The translations under genes and the position numbers were made by a program. Positions 11,137 through 22,793 of a DNA stretch of 64,000 bases are shown one piece after another. The notes beneath the pieces were generated by a model. The model saw nothing but the letters and a program-made list of their open reading frames with translations, was not told the DNA's origin and searched no databases. Location: the NCBI GenBank assembly GCA_000320605.2, contig KB445802.1, positions 248,001 to 312,000 on the forward strand. The letters are read 5' to 3'. Every line of letters begins with the position of its first letter. Position 1 is the first letter of the stretch. The stretch is from Gelatoporia subvermispora B (lineage: Eukaryota > Basidiomycota > Agaricomycetes > Polyporales > Gelatoporiaceae).

Positions 11137-12525
11137 ATGGCTCTGGGACTCCTGGACTTCACGCTGGAGAACACTAGTCCAATGATCACCTACTTGCCTG
11201 GCAGTGAGTAAATTTTCAGTCGAGGTTGCATTGCGCTTTTGCATTGACCATTATTGTGATCAGCTACTGCATCGCCTGGCGGTTCCCAGCTTGGATGGCA
11301 AGTCAACCAGACAGACGACTCACTGCTGTACTTCACGTCTCGCCCTGGCGCCAGTCTCCTGCTTCAGTTCTATGGTATACTCTAACATCACTACAGGTAT
11401 TATATTGAGTCCTTACCGTGGACTTTCCAGGTACCGCGCTATACCTGTACGGGTCTGCCAGTTGCCCATTTAACGTGACCCTGGACTTTGAGACATCGTC
11501 ACCTCCCATGACGACAGAGGGCTTCATTTATTTCACGGAGAACTTGACGCAGGAGATGCATTTTCTTAATCTCACTGTAGGCGGCTCTGGCAATACTGAC
11601 GAGCAGATAATCTTTGAATACGCTACAATATCCACGGAATATACGTCAGGTGAGTCCTGATGAGTCCTGAAAGGCTTCGTGTTGAACTTTGGAAAACGCG
11701 CATGAACAGATGTCTCACCTACTGCGATTACCTATGATGGCGGCTCTACGGACCATATCCCCATATACAACGGCACTTGGACCACGATAAATAGTAGTAT
11801 CAGCCGAACGTCATCGTTCGGGTCATCGGTATCTGTGAACTTCACCGGCATCGCTGTAGGCATCAGCGGGCCTAGTAATGTTGGTCCAGGTTCCATGCTA
11901 TACGGAGTGGTGGGCAACGATTTATGAATACAGAGGTCTCTGCGCTGATCATCCAGTTCAGTTGTTGGACGCTTGGCCCGCTTGGAGCTTCGCTTCTGTC
12001 TCTTCAAACGTGACCGACACGACGCTATTTTATCAAGGCGGCTTGGACCCGACTCAAGAACACACTCTGACTTTGATGGACCTTGGATCAGATTTTGCTT
12101 TCAACACCATCACGGTGTTCGAGACAGACGAGACCGCCGGATCTCCGATTACAAGGTACTTATTTTTAGCAAATACAGCCGAGCTGAGCAGCATTACTCA
12201 GATTTGATGGATTGCCTGTAGCGAACCCACTCCGAGCCCAACTTCACAGTCAAGTAACAAGCATAGTACGGTTGTGAAGATCGTCGCTCCGATCGTGGCC
12301 ATACTTGGCCTTCTGATCCTGAGCGCAGCGTTCTGGACATTCCGCAGGAAACGCCAGAACAGACGCAAAGCTACCGTGTCTGGCCCATTCGCTCTCCGAC
12401 TGTCTCGTGCCTTCAGAGATCAGAAGGTGGATGCCATGACGCTGCCTCCCCTGCAGACCAGGACGGAACTCTCCGTATCTCCGTACTCGACAGATTTCGA
12501 GTCCAGTGCGCCTCGTAAGACATAG
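11137..12525 (+). CDS. Membrane-protein array copy 6
   Basis: Last plus-strand member. It starts MALGLLDFTLENTSPMITYL. Module 1 has GWQVNQTDDSLLYFTSRPGA and, after the split FYG codon, GTALYLYGSASCPFNVTLDF with FLNLTVGGSGNTDEQIIFEY. Module 2 has IYNGTWTTINSSISRTSSFG and NFTGIAVGISGPSN, then LFYQGGLDPTQEHTLTLMDL and FAFNTITVFET. The last exon encodes HSTVVKIVAPIVAILGLLIL as linker end and span, RRKRQNRRK, and the tail VSGPFALRLSRAFRDQ. The C-terminal 30 residues are Ser/Thr-rich and unlike copies 2 and 3. It forms the outer end of arm 1 of the inverted duplication described under findings, facing copy 7 at 44287-45762. Confidence 0.85.
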
Positions 12526-13003
12526 ATCTGGACTACTATTCCTGGCAACTCTTTCAGACAGGAAGATGTATTATACTATAGTCTCGAACGTCCGTTTGTA
12601 GCCTTGTACTAGCCTGTTTGCGGGCGTCAGTCGTTTCAATTCTACGCATGCGATAGTGAAGTCAAATACGGATGACTATGGTGTTGTCTGGATCTAACAG
12701 TACTGATGGAGCAGACTGCGCGACGTGCCATGGTCAGTGACTGGAAAGCATCAGGAGCGGGAGGTGTGTAATCCCAAGTACCCAACGTGATATGACGTGT
12801 AATGCATCGATACTACAAACAGGACACTGTGTAAGATGCGATGCTCAGGCACCACAGTGCAGACGTCTTGTGACTGGTCTTTCGCTAACTGCCGCATCGT
12901 CACGAGACGCCGTTGTCAAACCTCTTTTGCCAACTACGTACAACGGCAGTGCATTACAGTATCCTGCAAAAGTTCTTCGCTCGAAGCTATTATTCGTTTC
13001 TGA
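12526..13003. other. Spacer between array copy 6 and F-box pseudogene
   Basis: About 480 bases. No gene or motif that I can support; it contains the former promoter of the F-box copy. Confidence 0.5.
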
Positions 13004-14830
13004 ATGGCGGGAGGCCTTTCTTTTGTACTATCGCGGTTCTGGACTCAGCCTAGAAGAGGCCTCCAGCTCGAGGATGTCGAGTTACAACACGAACCGCCGA
13101 TCGTTGACACCACTACATGACCTCATCGTGTGCTGGAAATGGACGACATACTATCTCCCATATCCGAAGCAGTTATATACCCGTCAACGCCATATTGCGA
13201 GTTTCAAGCGCATCTGGAGAACAAAAGGACACTAGCGCGAGCAGCGCGCGTCTGCAAAGCATTCAGTAAACCCGCGTTGAGTGTGCTCTGGAGGACGATA
13301 GATGATGTACTACCTCTATTTCGCGTCCTGTCTTGTATACAGATCTTATATGAATTTGGCCACGCCGGGAGCGTCTATGTAGGTGATATATACGTGTGAT
13401 GAGCGAAGCTAACGGATTGAGGAATGTCAGACTCTACATGGTGATATAAACCCTCGAGATTGGACGCGATTTCGAATGTATGCGAAGTGGCCACGCAGGG
13501 TCGTGGAATTGGAGTGCCGTGGAAAACTTCATCCCTCCGTCCTTGTTACTCTACACAACTATAACGGCGGCAATCCTCTTCTTCCTGCATTACGCAGTAT
13601 CTCATGGAGCATGTGTGAGCAGAGTGACGCTCAATCTCTGTTCACATTGGTTCCCTCATCCTTGATCGAGTTGGACATCGTGGTGGATGACAAACCATCA
13701 TCGCATCCTCAAGGAGCCGACGACAAATTATCTATCAGCTGTAACGTGGACATGGTTCTACGGCAGATTCCCCAACAATTGCCACGCTTGGAGACATTGT
13801 CTATTCAGGATGTTACGAACATAGCATCCTTAGTCCCTATCAAGAGGTCACTTCACTGCGCCGATTATCCATTACACCATCCTGGGACCATTTGCCGGTT
13901 CTTGACCGACTGACTCTGTCTGCATTTGCTGCACTCCCCAATCTCAGAGATCTGACAGTTAATTTGAATTTAAAGATGGAAGAAAGCTCTACACCCCACG
14001 AAGTCTGCTTCCCACTCCTTCAGAGTCTTGTCCTCACAGGGCGTTCTTCAGAATTGGTTGTATTCTTGAACAAGATCTCGTGTCCCATGCTCGGCTCGCT
14101 CAGTTTTAGGCGAATCATCAACTCCCAAATATCACAAATCCATCATGTATTATCCGCCACGCGTACGCTCTGGGCCAGTACTCTGGAGCACATCGAGATA
14201 TTTCCCATGTCTCTGAATGGAGAACGTGAAGACATGTCATTGACGAGCATTATTGGACCAATCTTGGATATGCCTTTGCTGCGGAAAGTTACAATGCGCT
14301 GCCAGAGTTCTTGCTCGATCTCTCTATCTGATCAACACATATGGAACATTGCAAAGGCCTGGCCACGGTTGGAGTCGCTCACGATTTATTATCATCAAAG
14401 TCACCGGCATTCCGTTCGCCCTACAATGCACTCTTTATCATACTTCGCCCAGTACTGTCGACATCTGGTCAGCTTAACCCTACCCGAATTGGATACTGCC
14501 ATCAGATACGGCGACACTACAATTTCGCAATGCAATCATCAGATTCGGTTTTTGCGTATGATTTGCCATCGTCACGATTGGACGGAGGAAGAGGTCTCCG
14601 TAATTGCACAACACCTCCTATTATCTCTTCCCGCGCATTGACTATGAGCCCTATGTCCGAAATTGCCGATTCGACGATGGTTAGCATCATATCATGGAAG
14701 GATACGGCGTAGTCGTCAAGGCTGCATCGAACCTTAGGTTGGTGCCTTTTAATCATCGAATATACAACAATATACTTAGTATGATATTTTCCGTAGTTAT
14801 GGGAATGCGCTCGAGTCCAGGTATCCGTAT
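13004..14830 (+). pseudogene. Decayed F-box/LRR gene (arm 1 copy)
   Basis: Homologous along its length to the intact F-box gene on the minus strand at 42054-43960. The matching start is ATG 13004 (MAGGLSFVLSRFW). An in-frame TGA at 13118-13120 stops it just before the F-box; the intact copy has CGA at this codon. The F-box follows (MDDILSPISEAV.. TLARAARVCKAFSKPALSVL). An intron leads to TLHGDINPRDWTRFRMYAKW, the same junction as in the intact copy. A one-base deletion near 13841 shifts the frame; the body continues in another frame from about 13844 (VLDRLTLSAFAALPNLRDL). A further indel near 14638 and a TGG-to-TAG change (after FDDG, near 14665) break the C terminus. A shortened product from ATG 13139 would still hit the frameshift. 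I see no intron that removes the TGA. Confidence 0.85.
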
Positions 14831-15017
14831 GCCACCCCTGATTTCACTTAACGCAGTGGGGGACCATAAACCAGCTTTGCATCCAGTCGAACATCATGAG
14901 ATCGTACTCGTCCATCGTAGAACCTTTTCTCATCACTTTGTGACACGTCGAAGCAGATATATTACAATCGAAAGCATGTTGTTAAGATAGACACCCCCGC
15001 TCATGTCATAGGATATA

Positions 15018-17077
15018 TTAATGCTGGCGCTTTCGGAACAGTACCTTGGCAGTCGGATCCGGCACGATGTTCATAGCAGCCCAATTATTCTCCGGGCGCA
15101 CGCCTTCGCGTTCGAATTTGACGTCGTAATTGAGTAGTATATATGCCAGCATAGCCTTCAGCTCATTTGCAGCAAAGAACCGCCCTGGGCTGTGATAACT
15201 ATCAGCGGGCGTCCCTCACGGAGTCCAGCTCAACTCCAATGCACTCACCATGCATGCTTCCCGTGTCCGAAGGAAATGTACTTCACGGAAGTGCTGACGA
15301 ACTGGTGCTTAGTACCTTCGCCATCTTCTCTCATCTTGGAGAAACGGAAGGGGTCGAAATCGGCAGCATTGGGATAGTACTCGTCGTCGCCATGCATTGG
15401 CAAAGCGGCAGCTACGAGGACAGTTCCGGCCGGAACGTGGGTACCGTCGGAGAGATGCAGGTCTTTCAGGGCGAGTCGAGTGAGAGACGCTAGATACAAG
15501 AGAGCATCAGAAACATTGCAGCGTCAACTGTCCAAGCGAACATACTGGAGTTGATTCCATTGACACGCTGCGACTCCTTCATGAAACTGTCCAATTTCCA
15601 CATCTGCATCAATGCAGCCTTCGTCCAGCCCTCCTTGCCTATTAGAGTCTCGACTTCCTCCCTGAGAGGTCGTATATATTCAGGCTGAGCCGCCAAATGA
15701 TACAGTGCATGAGTAACACTCTAACAAATCGGTGTTAGCCCGTCTTAGCCTGTGTTTGCTTTCAAAGCTGACGCTGCTTACGTTGGACGAGGTATGTATG
15801 GCAGCGAAGTTGATTAAAAGCAGCATCTCCATAAGGTGGCACAGACGAGTCTCGTTGCCCTCTGCTTCGTCTAAAAGCCACATAAGCATGTCATTCTTGT
15901 GCCGACAGTCTATGAGTCAGTAAAGACCAGGCAGAGGCTCAGAGATTTCGGCCTACTCACAGGTTTATCGACCCAATTGGCACCATATTCGCGCTGCAGC
16001 TGTTGTCGCTCCGCGACAAGTGGAGCGATGATTCTACCCGTCATCTTGCATGTCGTGGACGTCGGACAAAGGGTACGAGCTACGATCCTAAGTAAATCAG
16101 CTAGACATCACAGAGCCGTGCAAAGTAAGGAATCAGGAGGTCTCACGATCTTAAAAAAGGAGGGGTCATATTCAAAATGATCCTGCCTTTGTTAACATCC
16201 CTGGTAAAGTTGATTGCTAGCTTGAGATATTGTGCGTTTCGGCCTAGATATAACTTCAGTCAATACATGAGGTACAAGAGTCAAGAGAGGCGCCACACAA
16301 TGCGGTAGACCCACGAATATCCGATTGCTAGCGCGGGCAACGATTTGTGCCATGACGGACAGGGCATTAACCTCAATCCACTCTGCGACCAAGTCAGCTC
16401 GACTTGGTAATTGGAAGCTACATGGGATTTGAGACCACCTACCGTTACTCTCCGCTGAGATGAATTCATTGAAGGCATGCTGTATCTCGTCCATCACGTC
16501 AGGGAGTAAAATTGCAAGGTTTCTCGTAAGTTTCTCCCGGATCACGTCGACATGATATGGGTCTTCAATCTGCTGGCGGCCTAGTGTGTATTTCGATTGT
16601 AGCAGCTACGAGACGTTAGTCGTTTGAAAGAGGGTGACTAAAGGGACAGATTGATACACCTCCTGCGTGCCGAGCTGAAACGAGACTTGATCGTCTGGGT
16701 ACCTACGCAACTCCTCTACCAGGGTCGGACCGCTAATAACCACCATCCATCTGTCGAAGAACGGTACTTTGAAGGTGGATCCTTTGTGCTGTTTGCGGTT
16801 GACTACGCAGGTTATGTCAAGTTCAATGAGGTTACATACCTTCAAGTATCCTTCCTGAAGCATTTCCCGTGCATGATAGACAAACCGATACGCGCCAATA
16901 TAAGACAGTAGCGGCAAGGATGGTCCAACCGTCGGTATCTTGTTCAACTAGACGAATGTCAGGCTTAGACTTTTGAACTCAAGCCGTGGAACCCACGGGG
17001 TTGCGCCACCAATTATACAGGAGCACGACAGGCAGCGCAAGGAGCGCGGCATACCAGGGGACGTTAACTCCGAGCAT
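15018..17077 (-). CDS. Cytochrome P450 monooxygenase (arm 1 copy)
   Basis: About 500 residues in roughly eleven exons. It starts at 17077 with an N-terminal membrane anchor (MLGVNVPWYAALLALPVVLL), then the Pro-rich hinge IPTVGPSLPLLSY. The I helix shows NFAAIHTSSN (A-A-x-x-T type), the K helix FMKESQR gives the ExxR motif, and FDPFRFSKMRE is the meander region. The heme loop is FGHGKHACPGRFFA; its Cys codon is split by an intron (TG at the exon end, C after the acceptor). The reading frame and all splice sites I checked are intact, ending KVLFRKRQH. It belongs with the basidiomycete P450s annotated as ent-kaurene-oxidase-like; the substrate cannot be told. It converges on the F-box pseudogene and has two closer relatives at 36436 and 39808. 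Confidence 0.9.
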
Positions 17078-17207
17078 TGCGCTTAGTGGCTAAGATGCTG
17101 CTATTGATGAGTATTTAAGTAGCCTGCCACCAAGGGCCCGCTTACTTCAATTTCATGACGAGCCGTCGGAGCCATACAAAGTATCGGTTACATGTATCGA
17201 GTTCTTC

Positions 17208-17225
17208 GCTTCTCACACGTGTCAC
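17208..17225 (-). promoter_or_regulatory. CACGTG-centred element upstream of P450 (arm 1)
   Basis: Reads GTGACACGTGTGAGAAGC on the minus strand, about 130 bases before the start codon. The same 18 bases occur at the same place before the other two P450 genes although the surroundings have drifted. CACGTG is the classic bHLH (E-box) binding core; the inner 8 bases ACACGTGT are palindromic. A CTACTTAAA box lies between it and the ATG in all three genes. Confidence 0.7.
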
Positions 17226-17795
17226 GGTATTCGCGCCCAGGTCTTTTTGCGCGTCGCAGGAGTAATGTGCGATATGACTGACCTGGTTGAGCATAATTTT
17301 ATGCCATACAAGCCAAACCGTTGCGTCGAATCCTCCAGCCCGTTGCAGAAGGCGTGGACATGCGCCGCAGGGCATGGTCATTCTTCGAGCGTTAAACCTG
17401 GTCATAAAGTGAGAACCTATGAAGTTGCATTTCATGCGATCGACAAGTACGTACAGGAAGCTTGGCCACGTTCCGAAGGCACTAGAAGGAACTCAGAACA
17501 TCTTCCAATTGAATGGCTGTGGGAGACGACCCGTTGCCGCCGGCCACTTACTGGTTCCGAAAAATACGCAACGTAAGCGCCATGCCGAGTGCACACAGAT
17601 GACGGCGGGCCTCAATTGATCGACTGACAGATTCGCTGTCGTCTCATGATGAGCGCATCAAATCATCAATGACCCCCTGCGTCGCCGTCTCGCAAATCCG
17701 TACCAATTGAACAGACTACGCACTCACACTCATTTGAGGTCCTCCTCTCGAAGAAAGCTGTGTCTTTTCCGACAACCAGCGATCCTCATAGCCAG
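17226..17795. other. Upstream region of the arm 1 P450
   Basis: No gene supported. The first 100 bases (minus-strand sense) keep weak similarity to the regions upstream of the other two P450 genes, so the inverted duplication reaches at least a little beyond the promoter element. Confidence 0.5.
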
Positions 17796-18100
17796 CAGGC
17801 TCTTAAACCATCCGTCGCTATAGAGTTCTCGCTCCAATCCTAGACCTGTAAGCAATGTTTCGTGTTAGGCAGTCTTTCCGATTATAGTATCATGGCGTCT
17901 GTTTTCTTTCTTTTTTCGGACAGCGAACAAGTGGGGCGAGTGGAGGAGAACTCTATAGAGTTGTCCTCCTTCTCACCAGCCTTCCAAATTGAGACTGCCT
18001 CGTACGAAGCTGAACATGTGACCGCTCACATCATCAGTCTCGCACACGCCCTAGGAATTGTGGAGGGCAGCTCTATAGCGATGGCTGATTTAGGAGCCTG
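17796..18100. mobile_element. MITE-like element with about 50-base terminal inverted repeats
   Basis: The left end (CAGGCTCTTAAACCATCCGT, continuing CGCTATAGAG) and the reverse complement of the right end (CAGGCTCCTAAATCAGCCAT, continuing CGCTATAGAG) agree at 26 of the first 30 positions and stay alignable for about 50 bases. A third related palindrome, AACTCTATAGAGTT, lies inside near 17950. The element is 305 bases and carries no transposase. I could not recognise a convincing target-site duplication, so the superfamily is open. Confidence 0.7.
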
Positions 18101-18401
18101 ACTCAGAACCGTGATTGTCTACATGCTGACACAGGGGTATGAATTCTGATACCGACTGCCGGACCTGGACTGACCACAGTTGATGCATGATGAGCTTTGC
18201 ATACTCCCGAGGTGTAAACCTCCACTAAACAGTGATGACGCGCGCGTTCAGTGACAAATTACAGCCACTCTTCGACAAAGTTTTATCAGCTTCTCGAATC
18301 TAAGCTTCAAATGTGGCTCAATTCATACATCTATGCAGCCGATCAGTCGTGCATTCGGGTCGTTGATTCTTGACGCACCTTTCGGGTATGCACAAGCAAG
18401 A

Positions 18402-19836
18402 CTAAAACGGCTGTTCCGCAAGTACTTCCCCAACCTTAATAACCAGCTTGTCATCCGACTTGAGCTCGGCCGAGAAGTAAGCCTTCGCTCCATAGACTCC
18501 CTTCGAGCTCACGACTTCAATAATGCAATCGTACGAGATAGGATCGTCTTCCCGGTGGATCATGCATATGAAGTTCCGGTTCTTGTTGTAAACCAGAATA
18601 CCGGTCCATAACAACCGCTGGTGAGAGGCTCCTTAGGACGATATGGTATCTGGGTCTTGATGGTCATCCCTTTTGCTTCATCCGGGCGCAACTGAGGGGC
18701 GTGCTTTGGCGGTTGTACATAAGACAATGGTTCAAAGCTAAGTCCGAGCTGCCTTCTGATCAGGTCGGAGTTAGAGACCAGGTTTTCGTGTTCACCACAG
18801 ACAGGTTTCCCGGTCACCGAGTCTGAGGAATTGAGAGGACGGCAGGATTGTTTGTGAGCGCGCCAATGTCTACCTAATGAGGTCAACGATAACCAGTAGT
18901 GCGACGTCAGCGCAGTTCAGTGAGGTATGATACAAATCGGTGCGTATGTTGGCAGTCGACTGTGCAGTAGCGTGCAGTCTTGCAACGCGAGCACCATAGT
19001 AATGTGACGTTGCTTGCTCTGCATCCATCACAATATTCCTTCTGTTCAAAAGTCGCTGTCTGTCCCGCGTGTTGACGCTCCCACTTTCGAACAATCGCAA
19101 TGATCTCCGGCCCGCATCCTAGAAGTATATCCGAAGGTGACACACCGTCCCCTTCTGGGATCTTCATGTCTGCATTGAACTCCATGAGGATATCGACAGC
19201 TTCCAGTAGCTTCTTCTGTATCGCGAAGCCAATAGCGACCTCGCCATACCGGTTCCGGTGGTTCACGTTGGCGCCATGTTTGAGCAGGCAGCGCAAGGTG
19301 TCCGGCTGCGTGTTGTACATGCAAGCATGTTGCAAGGCGGTGTGTCCAACAATATCCTCAACGTCAGGCGGAACTCCCGCCTCGAGGAGAAACTCGAGAG
19401 TCACCAGGTGGTTAACTCCTACTTCAGGCTGAGCTATACGTTGCACTCCCAGGACCACGAGAGAATCGAGATGCATATCCGTGTCTGTAGGGCGTCTCTG
19501 TTCCGCGGAGGCTGGGTACACTGTCGTGCTGGATAATCTGCCCCAATAGTCTATATCTCCTCTGGATCTCAAGTATTCAAGGACGTACCTCCTTGACTTT
19601 GTCAACCCGACCAAGATAACACAAGCGAGCGAACCTATGCAGTAGCTGAGGATCGAAGAATATGGACTCTGTGTAATTTGCGTGATCAGCCAAGAAAAGT
19701 TGGGTGATAAAACGCACGCACGCCGTTGGAACAGGAAACGCAACTTTTGCCCACCCTTCCCAATGGACGAGAGCCCGTGTTTGATGATGATAGCCTGCAT
19801 TTCGTCGGTTACAAATAAGCCCCCGTTGCCTTGCAT
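18402..19836 (-). CDS. Ankyrin-repeat / MYND-finger protein, probably frameshifted
   Basis: Starts MQGNGGLFVTDEMQAIIIKH at 19836. Ankyrin repeats follow (DIVGHTALQHACMYNTQPDT, then CLLKHGANVNHRNRYGEVAI and DILMEFNADMKIPEGDGVSP), then a MYND zinc finger: YCDGC..WCSRC..YCTVDC completed by QHTHWRAHKQSC only if a 74-base intron (18870-18943) with a GC..AG border is removed. The last part (about 150 residues) ends EVLAEQPF. The N-terminal third changes frame at a run of A residues near 19745-19748 and returns near 19588, so two opposite one-base shifts would be needed. This may be sequence error or early decay. MYND-ankyrin proteins are numerous in agaricomycetes; MYND fingers bind Pro-rich peptides. 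Cellular role unknown. Confidence 0.7.
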
Positions 19837-20122
19837 GATCGACTGTGCTCTTCGATTCTCGAGTAGCGGAAGGGAATACGAGGCCAGACAACACTGGCTT
19901 TGCAATGAATGAATCGACGTCAGAGCGGTCCGACGAAATGGTACTGTCAATGCCTAATAGAGCACGACAGCCAAGTGACAGGTTCAGCGCATTGTGTCAC
20001 GTTAGCTACATGTATGTACATAGTATGTTGAATAATTGACCTGCTTCCGGGATAGCCGTGCGTTGTAAGCGAAGTGATAATGCGAGGAAATGCAATCGAA
20101 AGCGAAAAAAGCACGTCGACGT

Positions 20123-22793
20123 TCAGCCAGCCAACCCCTTCACCCTGCCCTTCACCCACACATCCTTTAGCTCCAGCGAATTCATCTCATTGTTGTCTCC
20201 TTGCTTCTTCCACTCCACGACAAGGTCCTTGGCTTCGACAGGCGGGACACTGTCATCTCTCGTCCCAACTGTGATGTGTAGCCGATCCTTCACCTCCGGG
20301 GGGAGCTTGACCACGAAGTCGAGCGCCTTATTCTCCACATCCTCTTCCTCGTTCGACACGGCAAGATCCGACACAACCACAGCCATAATCCTGTCGTTCC
20401 ACACGAGACGCGAGAGCCGGAAGCTGAGCAGAGGCGGGACCGCGAGAGAATGGAGGCCCATGCAACGGTCCCACAGCTCCTGCTGGGCTGGCAGGGCCTT
20501 GGAGTGAACAATCGTGACATGCGGCCGCTTCGTCACGCGCTTGTTGCTCTTCAGCTTTTCGAAGAAGTCTTTGCCCTCCGCGGACACATCTGCCTCCGCC
20601 ATCCGCGCACTCAGCACGTCGTCCACATCGAGTTCTGCGAGGATACCGAAGTAGCGCGGCTTTGGAGGCGCCTTCTTCTTAGGGTCGTCCGCCTTCTTCT
20701 TCGTGGGCGCATAGCCGCGCGCGATGGCCAGCGCCTCGCCGACCTGCTCTGGGGACGGCCGCGGGACACCGAGGATGCGCACGCACGCGTCGATCGCGCG
20801 CGCGAGCGCGTCCTCCAGGTTCTCCTCAATGTCCATGTCGACCGACACGTCCACTTCGCTGTCCGTGAGCTCTTCCGCGGTGCGCAAAAACATCCAGAGC
20901 ACCTCCTCGTGCGTCTTCGCGAGTGTATCCGCGCGCAAGCTCTGGTGGTTGTCCCCTCGTTGTGTCACGCGGTCGCTGCAGATCCGGTGGATAGAGGCCA
21001 TTGGCCTGTCGAGGGACCAGTTGAGCGCCATCAGTCGGACGGGAGGATCAAAGCCCTTGACAGCCTCGCGGAGCTGATCTCGGTGCTGTTTGAGGTGGTT
21101 GTTCCTGGATGCAGCAACAATATTCAGCATGCTTGGACAACGCATTGAGCACTCGAGTAACCCACTTATCCGCGATTACCACGTCGTGCTGCTTCAGTAG
21201 CCCCACGACATTCTTGATGAAGATAGGCGCAGACTTCTTCGCGTGCACATCGTCACTCTGTGTATGTCCAAAGCCGAACACATGAGCCAAAGCGACTGCA
21301 ACCGAGGTTTTGCCTTTGGCCAAACTCAGCTCAAATGAAGAGCTCTCCACTGGGATGTCACGCACCGACACCAGGGATGGCAACGGGGACGATGATTGTC
21401 TTGCCAAACTTCTTGCCGTCCTGCTTTTGCAAACCTTGCTCCTCAGGAATCTCACCGGTAGTTGCGAGCGCCTTCGAGCCCTGTTCCGTCTCGAGCCACT
21501 GCAAGAAGCGCTCTCGTGTCTTGATGATACCCTTGCCCTTCCCAAACTCCGCAAACTGCGAACGATCGCGGATGATCTCTCCGATGACCCACTTGACGTA
21601 CATCTTCGTCTCGGGCCGGCGGAGCTTGCTCTTCGGGACGTTTCCCTCGCTCGGGCCCTTCGAGAGTAGGACCTTTGTCACCTCGCGCCAGTCGCGGTAC
21701 ATCATGTACGGCTCGTCGAACTTGACCTTGAAGAAGAATGACGACCCCGGCGGGTATGGCGGCGCACGCGCAGAGCTCTGTGCCTCCGGCGGCTCCGTGA
21801 CATGGGTGCGCACGACGAAGCCCTCAAGTGCCTCGCCTTTCCATTTGCCTGACTTGCCGACCGCTTCCGTGAACGCCTTGACCTCAGGAACCGTCTTCAA
21901 CACGGTCGACGGCGTCTGGATGAACCCCCATTCCTCTGCGAACTCGTCGACGGTGTGCTGATCCATGGTCTTGAACGCCTTCGTGCACTCGTTCAGCCCA
22001 TGAAGATGCAGTCCGGTCTTTTCGGGGGCGTACGGAAGGACGTGCTCCTCGAAGGAGTCGTCGCAAAGCTCAGCAACCGCCGTCCAGTTCTTCTCCCAAA
22101 GCACCGACGCGAGCTGCGCCTCCGTCTTTCCCTTCTTTGCCAGAAGTTTCCGCAGCCAGCCCTCACCGACCTCGGCGTGGCTCCGTGAGGTACCTCCGGC
22201 AGCAGGTCCGAGCGAGTGTTTCGACGTGACGAGTAGCTTCTCCGGTGTGAGCGCAGCGATGAAAATGATGCAACCGTTCGATTTCAGTGTGAGGGTATAT
22301 GGTGCGCGCGTGTTGGCCTCTAGCGATGCCCACTGGACGATGTACGACTCGTAATGAGCAGATGGGATTGAGTGCGGGTCAGAACTCAAGTACGTACCGT
22401 AGTCCATGGGACCTCCCCGATGTTGAAGAACTTGTCGTATCCACGCGCCACGATCCGGTGTCTCGTCGCTTCAGACTTTGTCTCGACCTCGTGCGTGAAC
22501 AACCCGCGAGCCAAGGTTGGGAACGGCGACGGCACATCGTAGTATTTGAACTCGTTCATCTTCCAGCTGCGGATCTGCATGCTGGGATCCGCCGGCGCCG
22601 AGTATATGCTCGACCGGATGAGTTTGGGTGACTTCTTCGAGATCCTATGCAGCTCTTCTACGAGGCTTGAATCCTCATCGTTGACTTTATCTTCGAGGGA
22701 AGATTTGTGATTCTTGTCTTGGGGCGTTTCCTCGCTGAGTGACATGCCCTGCACCCTCTCCGAGAGCTCCCTATCCACAGCTGCCTCCGCCAT
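20123..22793 (-). CDS. trl1: Fungal tRNA ligase (ligase-kinase-cyclic phosphodiesterase)
   Basis: Joins tRNA exons after intron removal and, in fungi, the HAC1-type mRNA of the unfolded protein response. I start at ATG 22793 (MAEAAVDREL). The adenylyltransferase domain shows YDKFFNIGEVPWTT, then after an intron WASLEANTRAPYTLTLKSNG, where the Lys of LKSNG is the nucleotidyl-acceptor position, and VVRTHV. The kinase P-loop IPGVGKTS appears only after splicing a 52-base intron (about 21318-21370), followed by FGHTQSDDV. The C-terminal phosphodiesterase has both HxT motifs of the 2H family, RPHVTIVHS and RLHITVGT. The order ligase, kinase, CPD and the length fit full fungal Trl1. A KKK/DD-rich linker precedes the CPD domain. 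It looks complete and single copy. Confidence 0.95.

Noticed and set aside
20450..21961. Long plus-strand frames opposite the tRNA ligase
   Set aside because: Pure antisense shadows of a well supported ligase with all its motifs on the minus strand.
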